NCBI GenBank assembly: GCA_014858325.1
Contig: RKCM01000209.1
Coordinates: forward strand, 1 to 24,026
DNA length: 24,026 bases
Reading direction: 5' to 3'
Source: Oscillospiraceae bacterium
GTDB lineage: Bacteria > Bacillota > Clostridia > Oscillospirales > Ruminococcaceae
Part shown: piece after piece, positions 8,110 through 13,393 of the stretch
Numbering within the stretch: the first letter of the stretch is position 1
Layout of the letters: each line of letters opens with the position of its first letter
Notes under the pieces: generated by a model
Told to the model about the DNA's origin: nothing
What the model saw: the letters and a program-made list of their open reading frames with translations, nothing else
Database searches by the model: none
Position numbers and translations under genes: made by a program

Positions 8110-9042
8110 TCACAGCAGCAGCTCATACAGGCCGATCATCAGGGGCATGGTGAGGATGGACAGCAGGGTGCTGAGCACGTACAGCGCGCTGGAATGCTCC
8201 GCGTCGGCGCCGTAGAGCTGGGCCATGGAGGTGACCGTGGAGCAGGCCGGGGTGATGCAGGCCAGGTAGACCGTCATGAGGATGGCCTTGCCGTCGGCCA
8301 CCCAGCCGGAGGCGTGGCACGCGGCCAGCAGCAGCACCACCGCCAGCGGGTAGCCCACCAGCCGCAAAAACACGGGCAGGTAGTACCGCGCCGTGCCGAA
8401 GACCTTTTTCAGCGGCACGTTGGCGATGGTCATGCCCGCCAGCAGCATCCCCGTGGGGCCGATCATATTGCCCACGCTGTTGATGGTGGACAGCAGCGGC
8501 CCGGGGATCTTGATTTGAAACGCAAACAGCAGCGCCCCGATGACGATGACGATGAGGTTGACGTTGGTGAGGATCTTTTTGAGGTCCAACCTGCCCCCGC
8601 CCTGCAAAAGCGCCGCCGCGTGGGTCCACAGCAGCACCAGCTGCACGATGATGAAGCCGCAGGAGTAAAGGACATACCCGCTGCCCTGCAGCGCCTGCAC
8701 CAGCGGGATGACCAGCGCCCCGGCGTTGGAGTAGATGATGTTCACCTGCTCCACGGAGTCCAGCCGGAGGGGCTTGTGCAGCAGGGCCGTCAGGGCCAGA
8801 AACACCACATGGGCCAGCACCGCGATGCCCACCGAGAACAGCAGCCCCGACTGTATCTCCGGGGAGTTCTCAATCTGGAAGGCGTTGAGCACCACGCAGG
8901 GCGTGATGAGGTAGACGAACACCACCGAGAGCACCCGGCTGTCCGCCGCTTTCAGCAGCCCGGTCTTGACCACCGCGTAGCCCATCAGCAAAATGAGGAA
9001 CAGCTGCGCGATCTGCTGCATGAGTAAGAGACTGATCTGCAT
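8110..9042 (-). CDS. AEC family transporter (auxin efflux carrier type permease)
   Basis: A 310-residue, roughly ten-segment membrane protein of the AEC family (PF03547), the usual length. Visible family features are an N-terminal QQIAQLFLILLMGYAVVKTGLL with VLSVVFVYLITPCVVLNAFQ, a mid-protein NIIYSNAGALVIPLVQAL (the conserved N-x-G-x-x-x-x-P unit) and a C-terminal GPTGMLLAGMTIA. The start at MQISLLL (9042) is used; upstream in-frame codons are not membrane-like and cross the promoter. AAAGGAGG lies about 12 nt before the ATG, slightly long but the only strong site. Known bacterial members move malate, malonate or other organic acids. The substrate here cannot be decided. The gene is monocistronic, with a promoter at 9086-9114. 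Confidence 0.87.
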   Translation of the reverse strand: MQISLLLMQQIAQLFLILLMGYAVVKTGLLKAADSRVLSVVFVYLITPCVVLNAFQIENSPEIQSGLLFSVGIAVLAHVVFLALTALLHKPLRLDSVEQVNIIYSNAGALVIPLVQALQGSGYVLYSCGFIIVQLVLLWTHAAALLQGGGRLDLKKILTNVNLIVIVIGALLFAFQIKIPGPLLSTINSVGNMIGPTGMLLAGMTIANVPLKKVFGTARYYLPVFLRLVGYPLAVVLLLAACHASGWVADGKAILMTVYLACITPACSTVTSMAQLYGADAEHSSALYVLSTLLSILTMPLMIGLYELLL

Positions 9043-9085
9043 AGGGAAAAAGGGCCTCCTTTGTCGTGGAAAAATTCTACCCCCC

Positions 9086-9114
9086 ATCCTACACGTTTCG
9101 AGTCGCTTCGTCAA
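9086..9114 (-). promoter_or_regulatory. Promoter for the AEC permease
   Basis: On the minus strand, TTGACG (9109-9114), a 17-nt spacer and TAGGAT (9086-9091), about 45 bp before the start codon. It is close to and divergent from the candidate toxin-mRNA promoter at 9122. Confidence 0.55.
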
Positions 9115-9121
9115 GGGGGGA

Positions 9122-9174
9122 TTGCGGAGCAAGGCGTTTTATGATAAACTAAAAATGCCGCCCGAAAGGGCGGC
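9122..9174 (+). promoter_or_regulatory. Candidate toxin-mRNA promoter and 5' tetraloop hairpin
   Basis: TTGCGG (9122-9127), 17 nt, TAAACT (9145-9150): a weak match to SigA sites. The predicted start lands at the edge of a perfect 7-bp hairpin, GCCGCCC-GAAA-GGGCGGC (9157-9174), with a GNRA loop. Such a 5' hairpin is typical of stable type I toxin mRNAs. The hairpin is certain as sequence; the promoter is a weak call. Confidence 0.4.
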
Positions 9175-9315
9175 AAAGGTGCTGTCTGCAAAGCAGGTGG
9201 TCATGTGTCCTACTCGGTCGCTGTTCGTTTCCCCATGGAGCGAAGCAGGGATTCGGGAACGGAACTTTTTTGAAGGAAACTTCCCGGAGCCTGTAGGCGA
9301 AGGGAGGGATGTCGA

Positions 9316-9453
9316 ATGAGTCTGATGGAGCTTCTTACGCTTCTGGCGGTCATTCTCAGCTTGCTGAGCTTGCTCGTCGATGTCGTCCGGCTGACCGTTG
9401 AGGTCATGGACAAAGCACACCAGAAACAACACGATGAAAACAAAAAAGATTGA
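9316..9453 (+). CDS. Small hydrophobic peptide, putative type I (holin-like) toxin
   Basis: A 45-residue peptide beginning MSLMELLTLLAVILSLL, with one membrane-spanning helix (about residues 5-30) and a strongly charged, Lys/His/Asp-rich tail ending ENKKD. GAAGGGAGGG sits 7 nt before the ATG, an unusually strong site for so small a gene. The stop codon lies inside the left arm of a bidirectional terminator. Size, hydrophobic core and charged tail match TxpA/BsrG-type toxins and database 'putative holin-like toxins' of Firmicutes, which depolarise or disturb the cell membrane. The decisive context is the strong opposing promoter at 9542-9570. The family call is from pattern, not from a sequence search. 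Confidence 0.72.
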   Translation: MSLMELLTLLAVILSLLSLLVDVVRLTVEVMDKAHQKQHDENKKD

Positions 9454-9535
9454 CCACTCACGTCTAGCAAACCAACGTGGTCAATCTTTTTGATCCCGAG
9501 TAGGTGCTGACCATCTTGCAGCCAGCGCCTTTTCT
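9441..9535 (-). ncRNA. Predicted antisense RNA antitoxin
   Basis: An RNA of roughly 95 nt is predicted from the near-consensus promoter at 9542-9570 (start near 9535) to the T-run on the minus side of the shared hairpin (near 9441). It contains no convincing reading frame. It would be complementary to the toxin mRNA from the last codons through the terminator, the 3'-overlap layout known for TxpA/RatA and BsrG/SR4, where pairing triggers RNase III cleavage. Its existence is inferred from promoter plus terminator. Confidence 0.6.
9443..9491. terminator. Shared bidirectional terminator of toxin mRNA and antisense RNA
   Basis: A perfect 15-bp stem (9443-9457 with 9477-9491) with a 19-nt loop. 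A-runs on the left arm and T-runs on the right arm give a T-tract in both directions. It covers the last codons and stop of the small toxin gene. Confidence 0.88.
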
Positions 9536-9541
9536 ATTTGT

Positions 9542-9570
9542 AGTATAGTCCATTTCACACGGGTTGTCAA
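9542..9570 (-). promoter_or_regulatory. Strong promoter for the antisense RNA
   Basis: On the minus strand, TTGACA (9565-9570), a 17-nt spacer and TATACT (9542-9547). No protein-coding gene lies downstream in that direction before the terminator, so the product must be a short RNA. It is much stronger than the candidate toxin promoter, as expected for an unstable antitoxin RNA. Confidence 0.75.
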
Positions 9571-9594
9571 GCAGGGCCCGCCCGTTTTTTGCTG

Positions 9595-9871
9595 TGTAAA
9601 CAAACTCGTGTAAACAAGCACAAGAAAACTTTTTCTGCAAGTGCAGGGCGCTCTGCTGAACCAGTTTGTTTTCTTCTATTTTCTTGTTAACATTGTTTAC
9701 AAAAGCCGAAAACCCGCATGGCTGCTGGCTTTTTGCTGTTAACAAGCCTGTAAACAAGGCGTAAACAAACCTGTAAACAAAGCCATTTTCAGAAGGGTAA
9801 ATCCAGCGCATCGTCTGTCAATTCAATAAAATCATCGTTGTCGGAGTCGTTGTTAACAGAGTTTGTTAACA
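9595..9871. other. Iteron-like cluster, candidate replication origin
   Basis: Copies of TGTWAACAA or its complement lie at 9595-9603, 9609-9617, 9684-9692, 9693-9701, 9737-9745, 9749-9757, 9760-9768 (CGTAAACAA), 9772-9780, 9850-9858 and 9863-9871. The group at 9737-9780 is spaced 12, 11 and 12 bp, one helical turn. An AT-rich stretch (about 9618-9690) lies between groups. The cluster sits at the 3' end of a VirE/D5-like helicase gene, the position of the origin in SaPI-type satellites, where iterons flank an AT-rich region 3' of rep. A weak AAAAGCC/GGCTTTT hairpin (9701-9733) may end the helicase transcript. Repeats are seen; the origin role is inferred. Confidence 0.55.
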
Positions 9872-11129
9872 CGATTCGCTCCCAGCCTCTTTGCAGGCCA
9901 TAGGTGGGGAAGCGTTTCAGGCGTTCGTACGCCCTCCACCCCTTGATCTGCCCGCTGGCGATACCGGTGTTCATGATCTCGCACAGGGCGCGGGTCTCCC
10001 AGGCGGCGGGGACGGTGTGCTGGCCCAGCGCCTCGGCCCAGAGGAGCTTGGAGCAGACACGGTCGCCGGGAAAATCTTCCAGAAAAGCGTACACCATGCC
10101 CGCCTGGGTGTCCTCCTGCATGAAATCCTGCTGGGCGCCGGAAAGCCCGGCCTGCAGCTCTTTGCTGAAGGCCAGCGAGTATTTGCCGCTGCGAAAGACC
10201 TCCATGGCCTCGGCCCACAGCTGCTCCAGATAGTCCCGGCTGGCGGCCTCGTTTTCCAGGATGTGCACCTCGGCGGCGGCGGCGTCCACGGGCACGGGCA
10301 AAAAGCGGCGGTTGCCGGTGCGGTCCCGGGGGAGAAAATCCTGCCGGTTGGTGGTGCCCGCAAAGACGCACTGGCGCAGGCGGTCGGCGGGCTGGGTCTC
10401 GTAGGGGACCTTGTAGGTCTCCTTCTGGCGGGAGAGGAAGCTCTTGATCTCCTCGATGCTTTTGGCGTTGGCCGTGGCCAGCATCTCCGACATCTCCACG
10501 ATCCAGTGGCCCTGCAGCTTGCGGTAGATGTTCTCGTCGTCCAGCCGCTTGAGGTCGTCGGTGAACCACTCGTCCCGGCCCGCCAGCAGGCGGAAAAAGC
10601 TGGATTTGCCCGCACCCTGCCCGCCCACGAGGCACAGCATCACCTCAAACTTGCACCCGGGCTGAAACACCCGGCAGATGGCCCCCAGCAGAAACAGCCG
10701 CAGCGCCTCCTCGGTGTAGTCGCTTTCCGCCGCACCCAGAAAATGGTGGAGGGCCTGCCGCATCCGGGGCCTGCCGTCCCACACAAGGCCGTTGAGCCAA
10801 TCCCGGATGGGGTGGTAGCGGTTCTCGTTGGCGGCGATGGAGAGGGCCGAGCGCACCTTTTTATCGGAGGTGAGGCCGTATTGCTCCATCCGGCGCAGGA
10901 TGTACTGGAGATCGGTATCGGTGAGGGCGGAGCCGCTGCGGCTCCAGCCCATGGCCCTGGTCACGTCCACCCGCTCGGTGAGGAGGTTGAGCCGGATGCC
11001 CCCGGCAAACAGGGGGTCGTTTTGCAGCACCGTCACGCAGTTCTGGATGGTGGACTGCACCTCCCCCCGGGAGGTGGTGGTGAGGAGCTGGCGCACCTGC
11101 TCAAAGCTTTTGTTCAGCGGCTCGCTCAA
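9789..11129 (-). CDS. VirE / D5-like P-loop replication helicase
   Basis: A 446-residue protein of the virulence-associated E type (PF05272), a superfamily 3/AAA+-like replication ATPase in phages, plasmids and satellites. Visible features are the conserved NRYHPIRDWLNGLVWDGRPR (about 104-122), Walker A GGQGAGKSS (169-177), a Walker B-like HWIVEMSEM (209-217), sensor I AGTTNRQDFLPRDRTGNRRFLPV (about 258-280) with arginine-finger candidates R275/R276, and a C-terminal region (about 345-420) that looks like a winged-helix DNA-binding domain. The start is a TTG at 11127-11129 with GAGGAGGTG about 7 nt upstream. It overlaps the primase-like gene by 29 bp, so the two are one operon. Inferred: initiator helicase acting on the adjacent iteron cluster. 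Confidence 0.85.
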   Translation of the reverse strand: MSEPLNKSFEQVRQLLTTTSRGEVQSTIQNCVTVLQNDPLFAGGIRLNLLTERVDVTRAMGWSRSGSALTDTDLQYILRRMEQYGLTSDKKVRSALSIAANENRYHPIRDWLNGLVWDGRPRMRQALHHFLGAAESDYTEEALRLFLLGAICRVFQPGCKFEVMLCLVGGQGAGKSSFFRLLAGRDEWFTDDLKRLDDENIYRKLQGHWIVEMSEMLATANAKSIEEIKSFLSRQKETYKVPYETQPADRLRQCVFAGTTNRQDFLPRDRTGNRRFLPVPVDAAAAEVHILENEAASRDYLEQLWAEAMEVFRSGKYSLAFSKELQAGLSGAQQDFMQEDTQAGMVYAFLEDFPGDRVCSKLLWAEALGQHTVPAAWETRALCEIMNTGIASGQIKGWRAYERLKRFPTYGLQRGWERIVLTNSVNNDSDNDDFIELTDDALDLPF

Positions 11130-11769
11130 ACCGTTTCACCTCCTCGGGGTGGCTCATCTTCCACACGCGCTGCTGGCGGGGGGTCATGCGGGAAAGCTCT
11201 GCCAGCAGCTGCTCCGCCTGCGCTTCGGTGTGCACCGCCTCGCAGAACTTGGGGTGGAGCGGCTCGGTGGGGCTTTTGGGGGCGTATTGGGTCTTGTTTT
11301 GGCGGATTTGGGCGAGGGTTTGCTGGAGGGGGGCCAGCTCGGGGGAGACCCTCTCCGTCTCGCATCCGCTCGACAGCTCCCCCGAAGGGGGAGCTTTTGA
11401 CAGGGCGGTGGGGCTTGTGCGTGTGTTTGGGACGGGAGCTTTCCCTCTTTGCCAAGGGCTCCCCCTTCGGGGGAGCTGGACGCCGCAGGCGGCCTGAGAG
11501 GGTTCTACTCCCACCTCCCCCGCAATCCTCCGGGCGGCGTCCCATTTGCTCAGGCCATGGAGGCGGGCGGCAAAGTCGATGACGTCGCCGTCGGCCCCGC
11601 AGGCAAAGCAGTGGAAGCGGGTGTCCACCTTCATGCTGGGGTGCTTGTCGCCGTGGAAGGGGCAGCACACCATGCCGCGGCGGTCGGGCCGCAGGCCGTA
11701 AAGCTCCGCCAGCTGCCGGGTGGTGACGGCGGCTTTGACCGCGTGAAAAAGATTCGGTCGTTGGTACAT
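11101..11769 (-). CDS. CHC2 zinc-finger primase-like protein with an in-frame repeat insert
   Basis: A 222-residue protein starting MYQRPNLFHAVKAAV at 11769, with AAGGAGGAG upstream. Residues 30-90 form a DnaG-type CHC2 zinc finger: CPFHGDKHPSMKVDTRFHCFACGADGDVIDF with ligands C36, H39, C54 and C57. No catalytic TOPRIM domain follows, so it may recognise DNA for another polymerase, or bring DNA to the VirE-like ATPase encoded next. Residues 89-141 are encoded by a 156-bp inverted-repeat element (exactly 52 codons) and read as a low-complexity, Pro/Arg/Ser-rich linker. The native protein resumes near SPELAPLQQTLAQIRQN. The C-terminus (about 175-222) is helical: AEQLLAELSRMTPRQQRVWKMSHPEEVKRF. 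Longer upstream starts run into non-coding repeat DNA and are rejected. Confidence 0.8.
   Translation of the reverse strand: MYQRPNLFHAVKAAVTTRQLAELYGLRPDRRGMVCCPFHGDKHPSMKVDTRFHCFACGADGDVIDFAARLHGLSKWDAARRIAGEVGVEPSQAACGVQLPRRGSPWQRGKAPVPNTRTSPTALSKAPPSGELSSGCETERVSPELAPLQQTLAQIRQNKTQYAPKSPTEPLHPKFCEAVHTEAQAEQLLAELSRMTPRQQRVWKMSHPEEVKRFERAAEQKL
11348..11503. repeat. Inverted-repeat element inserted inside the primase-like gene
   Basis: A 156-bp segment with perfect 8-bp terminal inverted repeats (ACCCTCTC 11348-11355, GAGAGGGT 11496-11503). It contains two self-complementary hairpins, GCTCCCCCGAAGGGGGAGC near 11386-11404 and a similar one near 11458-11476. Its left end carries GTCTCGCATCCGCTCGACAG, which recurs as its complement at 23670-23700 and 23808-23830. 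Its right end matches the left end of the element at 11974. No transposase is encoded, so it is MITE-like. Confidence 0.7.
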
Positions 11770-11788
11770 AGAAATTTCTCCTCCTTCG

Positions 11789-11829
11789 GCTCCCGTACAG
11801 CGCGGGAGCTTTGTTTTTTCTCCAGTGTA
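11789..11829 (-). promoter_or_regulatory. Leader hairpin and possible -10 for the primase-helicase operon
   Basis: A 7-bp hairpin (11789-11795 with 11803-11809) lies just upstream of the primase-like ribosome site. On the minus strand a TACACT -10-like hexamer (11824-11829) precedes it, but with no good -35. The rest of 11830-11973 is A/T-tract-rich with no reading frame or further signal I can support. Confidence 0.3.
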
Positions 11830-11973
11830 CCCCACAGACCGAAAAAGCAGAAGGGCAGTCTTTTTTGGGGCCCCATCCAGGGAGAAAAACCGCGATGCAG
11901 CGTCTGCACACCCCCCAAAAGCGCCAAAAAGCGGCGAAAAACCAGACAAAAAGAAACAAAACCTCAAAAAAAC

Positions 11974-12107
11974 AAAACCTCTCAGTCGCCTCCGGCGCCA
12001 GCTCCCCTACAAAGGGGAGCCTTTGGCAAGGAGGGAACGCTTCACGATACGCCTTGCCTCCCCTTCGTAGGGGAGGTGGCATCGCGCAGCGATGACGGAG
12101 AGGTTTT
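11974..12107. repeat. MITE-like element between the primase-like and AI-2E genes
   Basis: A 134-bp element bounded by perfect 10-bp inverted repeats AAAACCTCTC (11974-11983) and GAGAGGTTTT (12098-12107). The right end is repeated once more at 12120-12129, and AAAACCTC also occurs at 11958-11965. It contains two strong hairpins (near 12000-12020 and 12057-12077). Its right end, GGAGGTGGCATCGCG...GCGATGACGG, recurs as the complement in the tandem copies at 23579 and 23717. Its hairpins may also end transcription of the AI-2E gene, which stops at 12140. Confidence 0.7.
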
Positions 12108-12139
12108 GTTATGATAAGCGAGAGGTTTTGCTGTAAACT

Positions 12140-13342
12140 TTATTCCTGCCCGAACTCGTCGTGGTAGGCGGTGAGCATCTCCAGCTCCTCGTTGCGGCCC
12201 AGGCCGTGGATGACGAGCTTTTTGATGACGTCGTAGATGACGGCAAAGAGGGGCACGCCGATGATCATGCCCACAAAGCCCCACAGCCCGCCGAAGAGCA
12301 GGATGGCGAACAGCACCCAGAAGCTGGAAAGGCCGGTGGTGTTGCCCAGAATCTTGGGCCCGATGATGTTGCCGTCCAGCTGCTGCAAAATGAGGATGAA
12401 CAGCACGAACCACAGGGCCTTGATGGGGTTCTGGATGAGGATGAGCAGGGTAGCGGGCACCGCACCGATGAAGGGCCCGAAGAAGGGGATGACGTTGGTG
12501 ACGCCGATGATGACCGACACCAGCAGCGCGCTGGGGAACTGGACGATGACGCAGACCAGGTAGCACAGCAGGCCGATGATGGCGGAATCCAGAATTTTGC
12601 CGTTGATGAAGCCGCCGAACATCTTATCCGCGTACCGCACCTCGGTGACGATGGCGTCGGCCCAGCGGGGCTTGAAAAGGCTGTAGAGGATGAGCCGGGC
12701 CTGCCGCACAAACTTGCGCCGGGCCGCCAGCAGGTAGACCGCCACGATGATGCCGATGATGAGGTTTTTGAAGACCGTCACCACGCTCAGCACCCCGATG
12801 CCCACGCCGCTGATGACGTTTTGCATGGAGGGCATGAGGGTGTTTTTGATCCAGCTGTCCAGATCCACGGAGATGGCCGCATAGGCCTTGTTGACGTACT
12901 CCATCAGGGTCTGATTGTCGGCCACGAACTGCAGGTGGTTGAACCAGCGGATGAACTTGCCCAGATTGGCCCGCCCCGTGTAGTACAGGGTGGTGACGCT
13001 GGTGATGAGCTGGGGAATGATCATCATGAGCAGGGCGTACACCAGCAGCAGGCCGAACAGGAGGGTGGCAGCCACGGCGAGGCCGCCCGCAAGGCCGTGG
13101 AGCTTTTCCGGGAAGAGCCGCCGCAGAAAGCTTTCCACCGTGTTGCACACGGGCTTGAGCAGGTAGGCGATGACGCCGCCGTAGATGAAGGGCATCAGGA
13201 TGCCCGTCAGGGTGGCCACCGCGTCGCCAAAGCCCTTGAAGCGGTAGATGAAAAAGAAGAAGACGATGCTGAGGCTGATGGCCCCAAACCCGGCCAGCAT
13301 CCCGTAGAGGTAAGGTTTCGCGTGCGGTTTTTTGTCCATCAT
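12140..13342 (-). CDS. AI-2E family transporter (second copy)
   Basis: A 400-residue membrane protein of the AI-2E/YtvI family (PF01594). It has N-terminal paired segments (ISLSIVFFFFIYRF, LMPFIYGGVIAYLLKPVCN), a hydrophobic AAATLLFGLLLVYALLMMIIPQL, a soluble middle domain, and a C-terminal block with the hallmarks VTNVIPFFGPFIGAVPATLLILIQNPIKA, LQQLDGNIIGPKILGNTTGLSSFWVLFAILLFGGLWG and MIIGVPLFAVIYD. Two adjacent Met codons are possible; 13342 fits the GGAACGGAG site best. It is clearly diverged from the copy at 3462-4583. It begins only 51 bp after but on the same strand with no T-tract terminator between, so it is probably co-transcribed with but at least in part. Substrate unknown. Confidence 0.88.
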   Translation of the reverse strand: MMDKKPHAKPYLYGMLAGFGAISLSIVFFFFIYRFKGFGDAVATLTGILMPFIYGGVIAYLLKPVCNTVESFLRRLFPEKLHGLAGGLAVAATLLFGLLLVYALLMMIIPQLITSVTTLYYTGRANLGKFIRWFNHLQFVADNQTLMEYVNKAYAAISVDLDSWIKNTLMPSMQNVISGVGIGVLSVVTVFKNLIIGIIVAVYLLAARRKFVRQARLILYSLFKPRWADAIVTEVRYADKMFGGFINGKILDSAIIGLLCYLVCVIVQFPSALLVSVIIGVTNVIPFFGPFIGAVPATLLILIQNPIKALWFVLFILILQQLDGNIIGPKILGNTTGLSSFWVLFAILLFGGLWGFVGMIIGVPLFAVIYDVIKKLVIHGLGRNEELEMLTAYHDEFGQE

Positions 13343-13354
13343 AGAAAGACTCCG

Positions 13355-13386
13355 TTCCTGCCGCGGACAGCAGGAATCCCCGCGGC
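13355..13386 (-). promoter_or_regulatory. Mutually exclusive hairpins between but and the AI-2E gene
   Basis: Two perfect 7-bp stems overlap: GCCGCGG/CCGCGGC (13360-13366 with 13380-13386) and TTCCTGC/GCAGGAA (13355-13361 with 13370-13376). They cannot form together. The second sits next to the AI-2E ribosome site. No T-tract follows, so this is more likely an RNA processing or translation-control element than a terminator. Confidence 0.4.
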
Positions 13387-13393
13387 GTGTGGT

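Larger units (their letters stand above)
9185..9522. repeat. Imperfect inverted repeat flanking the toxin locus
   Basis: The left copy (about 9185-9217) and right copy (about 9496-9522) share CCTACTCGG / CCGAGTAGG (9209-9217 and 9496-9504, perfect), TGGTCA / TGACCA (9198-9203 and 9508-9513) and CTGCAA / TTGCAG (9186-9191 and 9516-9521), with short indels between. The copies lie just downstream of the two opposing promoters, so both RNAs would start with nearly the same sequence. Confidence 0.7.

Noticed and set aside
9595..9871. The short repeats considered as a CRISPR array.
   Set aside because: Units are only 9 bp, occur in both orientations, have variable spacers of 0-66 bp, and no cas genes are present.
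9891..11582. A 563-codon plus-strand frame opposite the VirE-like and primase-like genes.
   Set aside because: It is an antisense shadow. The minus strand has the Walker A, zinc-finger and overlap features of real genes.
11789..11820. A hairpin followed by TTTGTTTTTT on the plus strand, read as a terminator.
   Set aside because: No plus-strand gene enters from the left, so it is listed only as a leader hairpin of the minus-strand operon.
11770..12082. Upstream extensions of the primase-like frame and a 318-codon minus frame.
   Set aside because: They run through hairpin-rich repeat DNA and A-tracts. The start at 11769 has a strong ribosome site and the conserved domain begins soon after.
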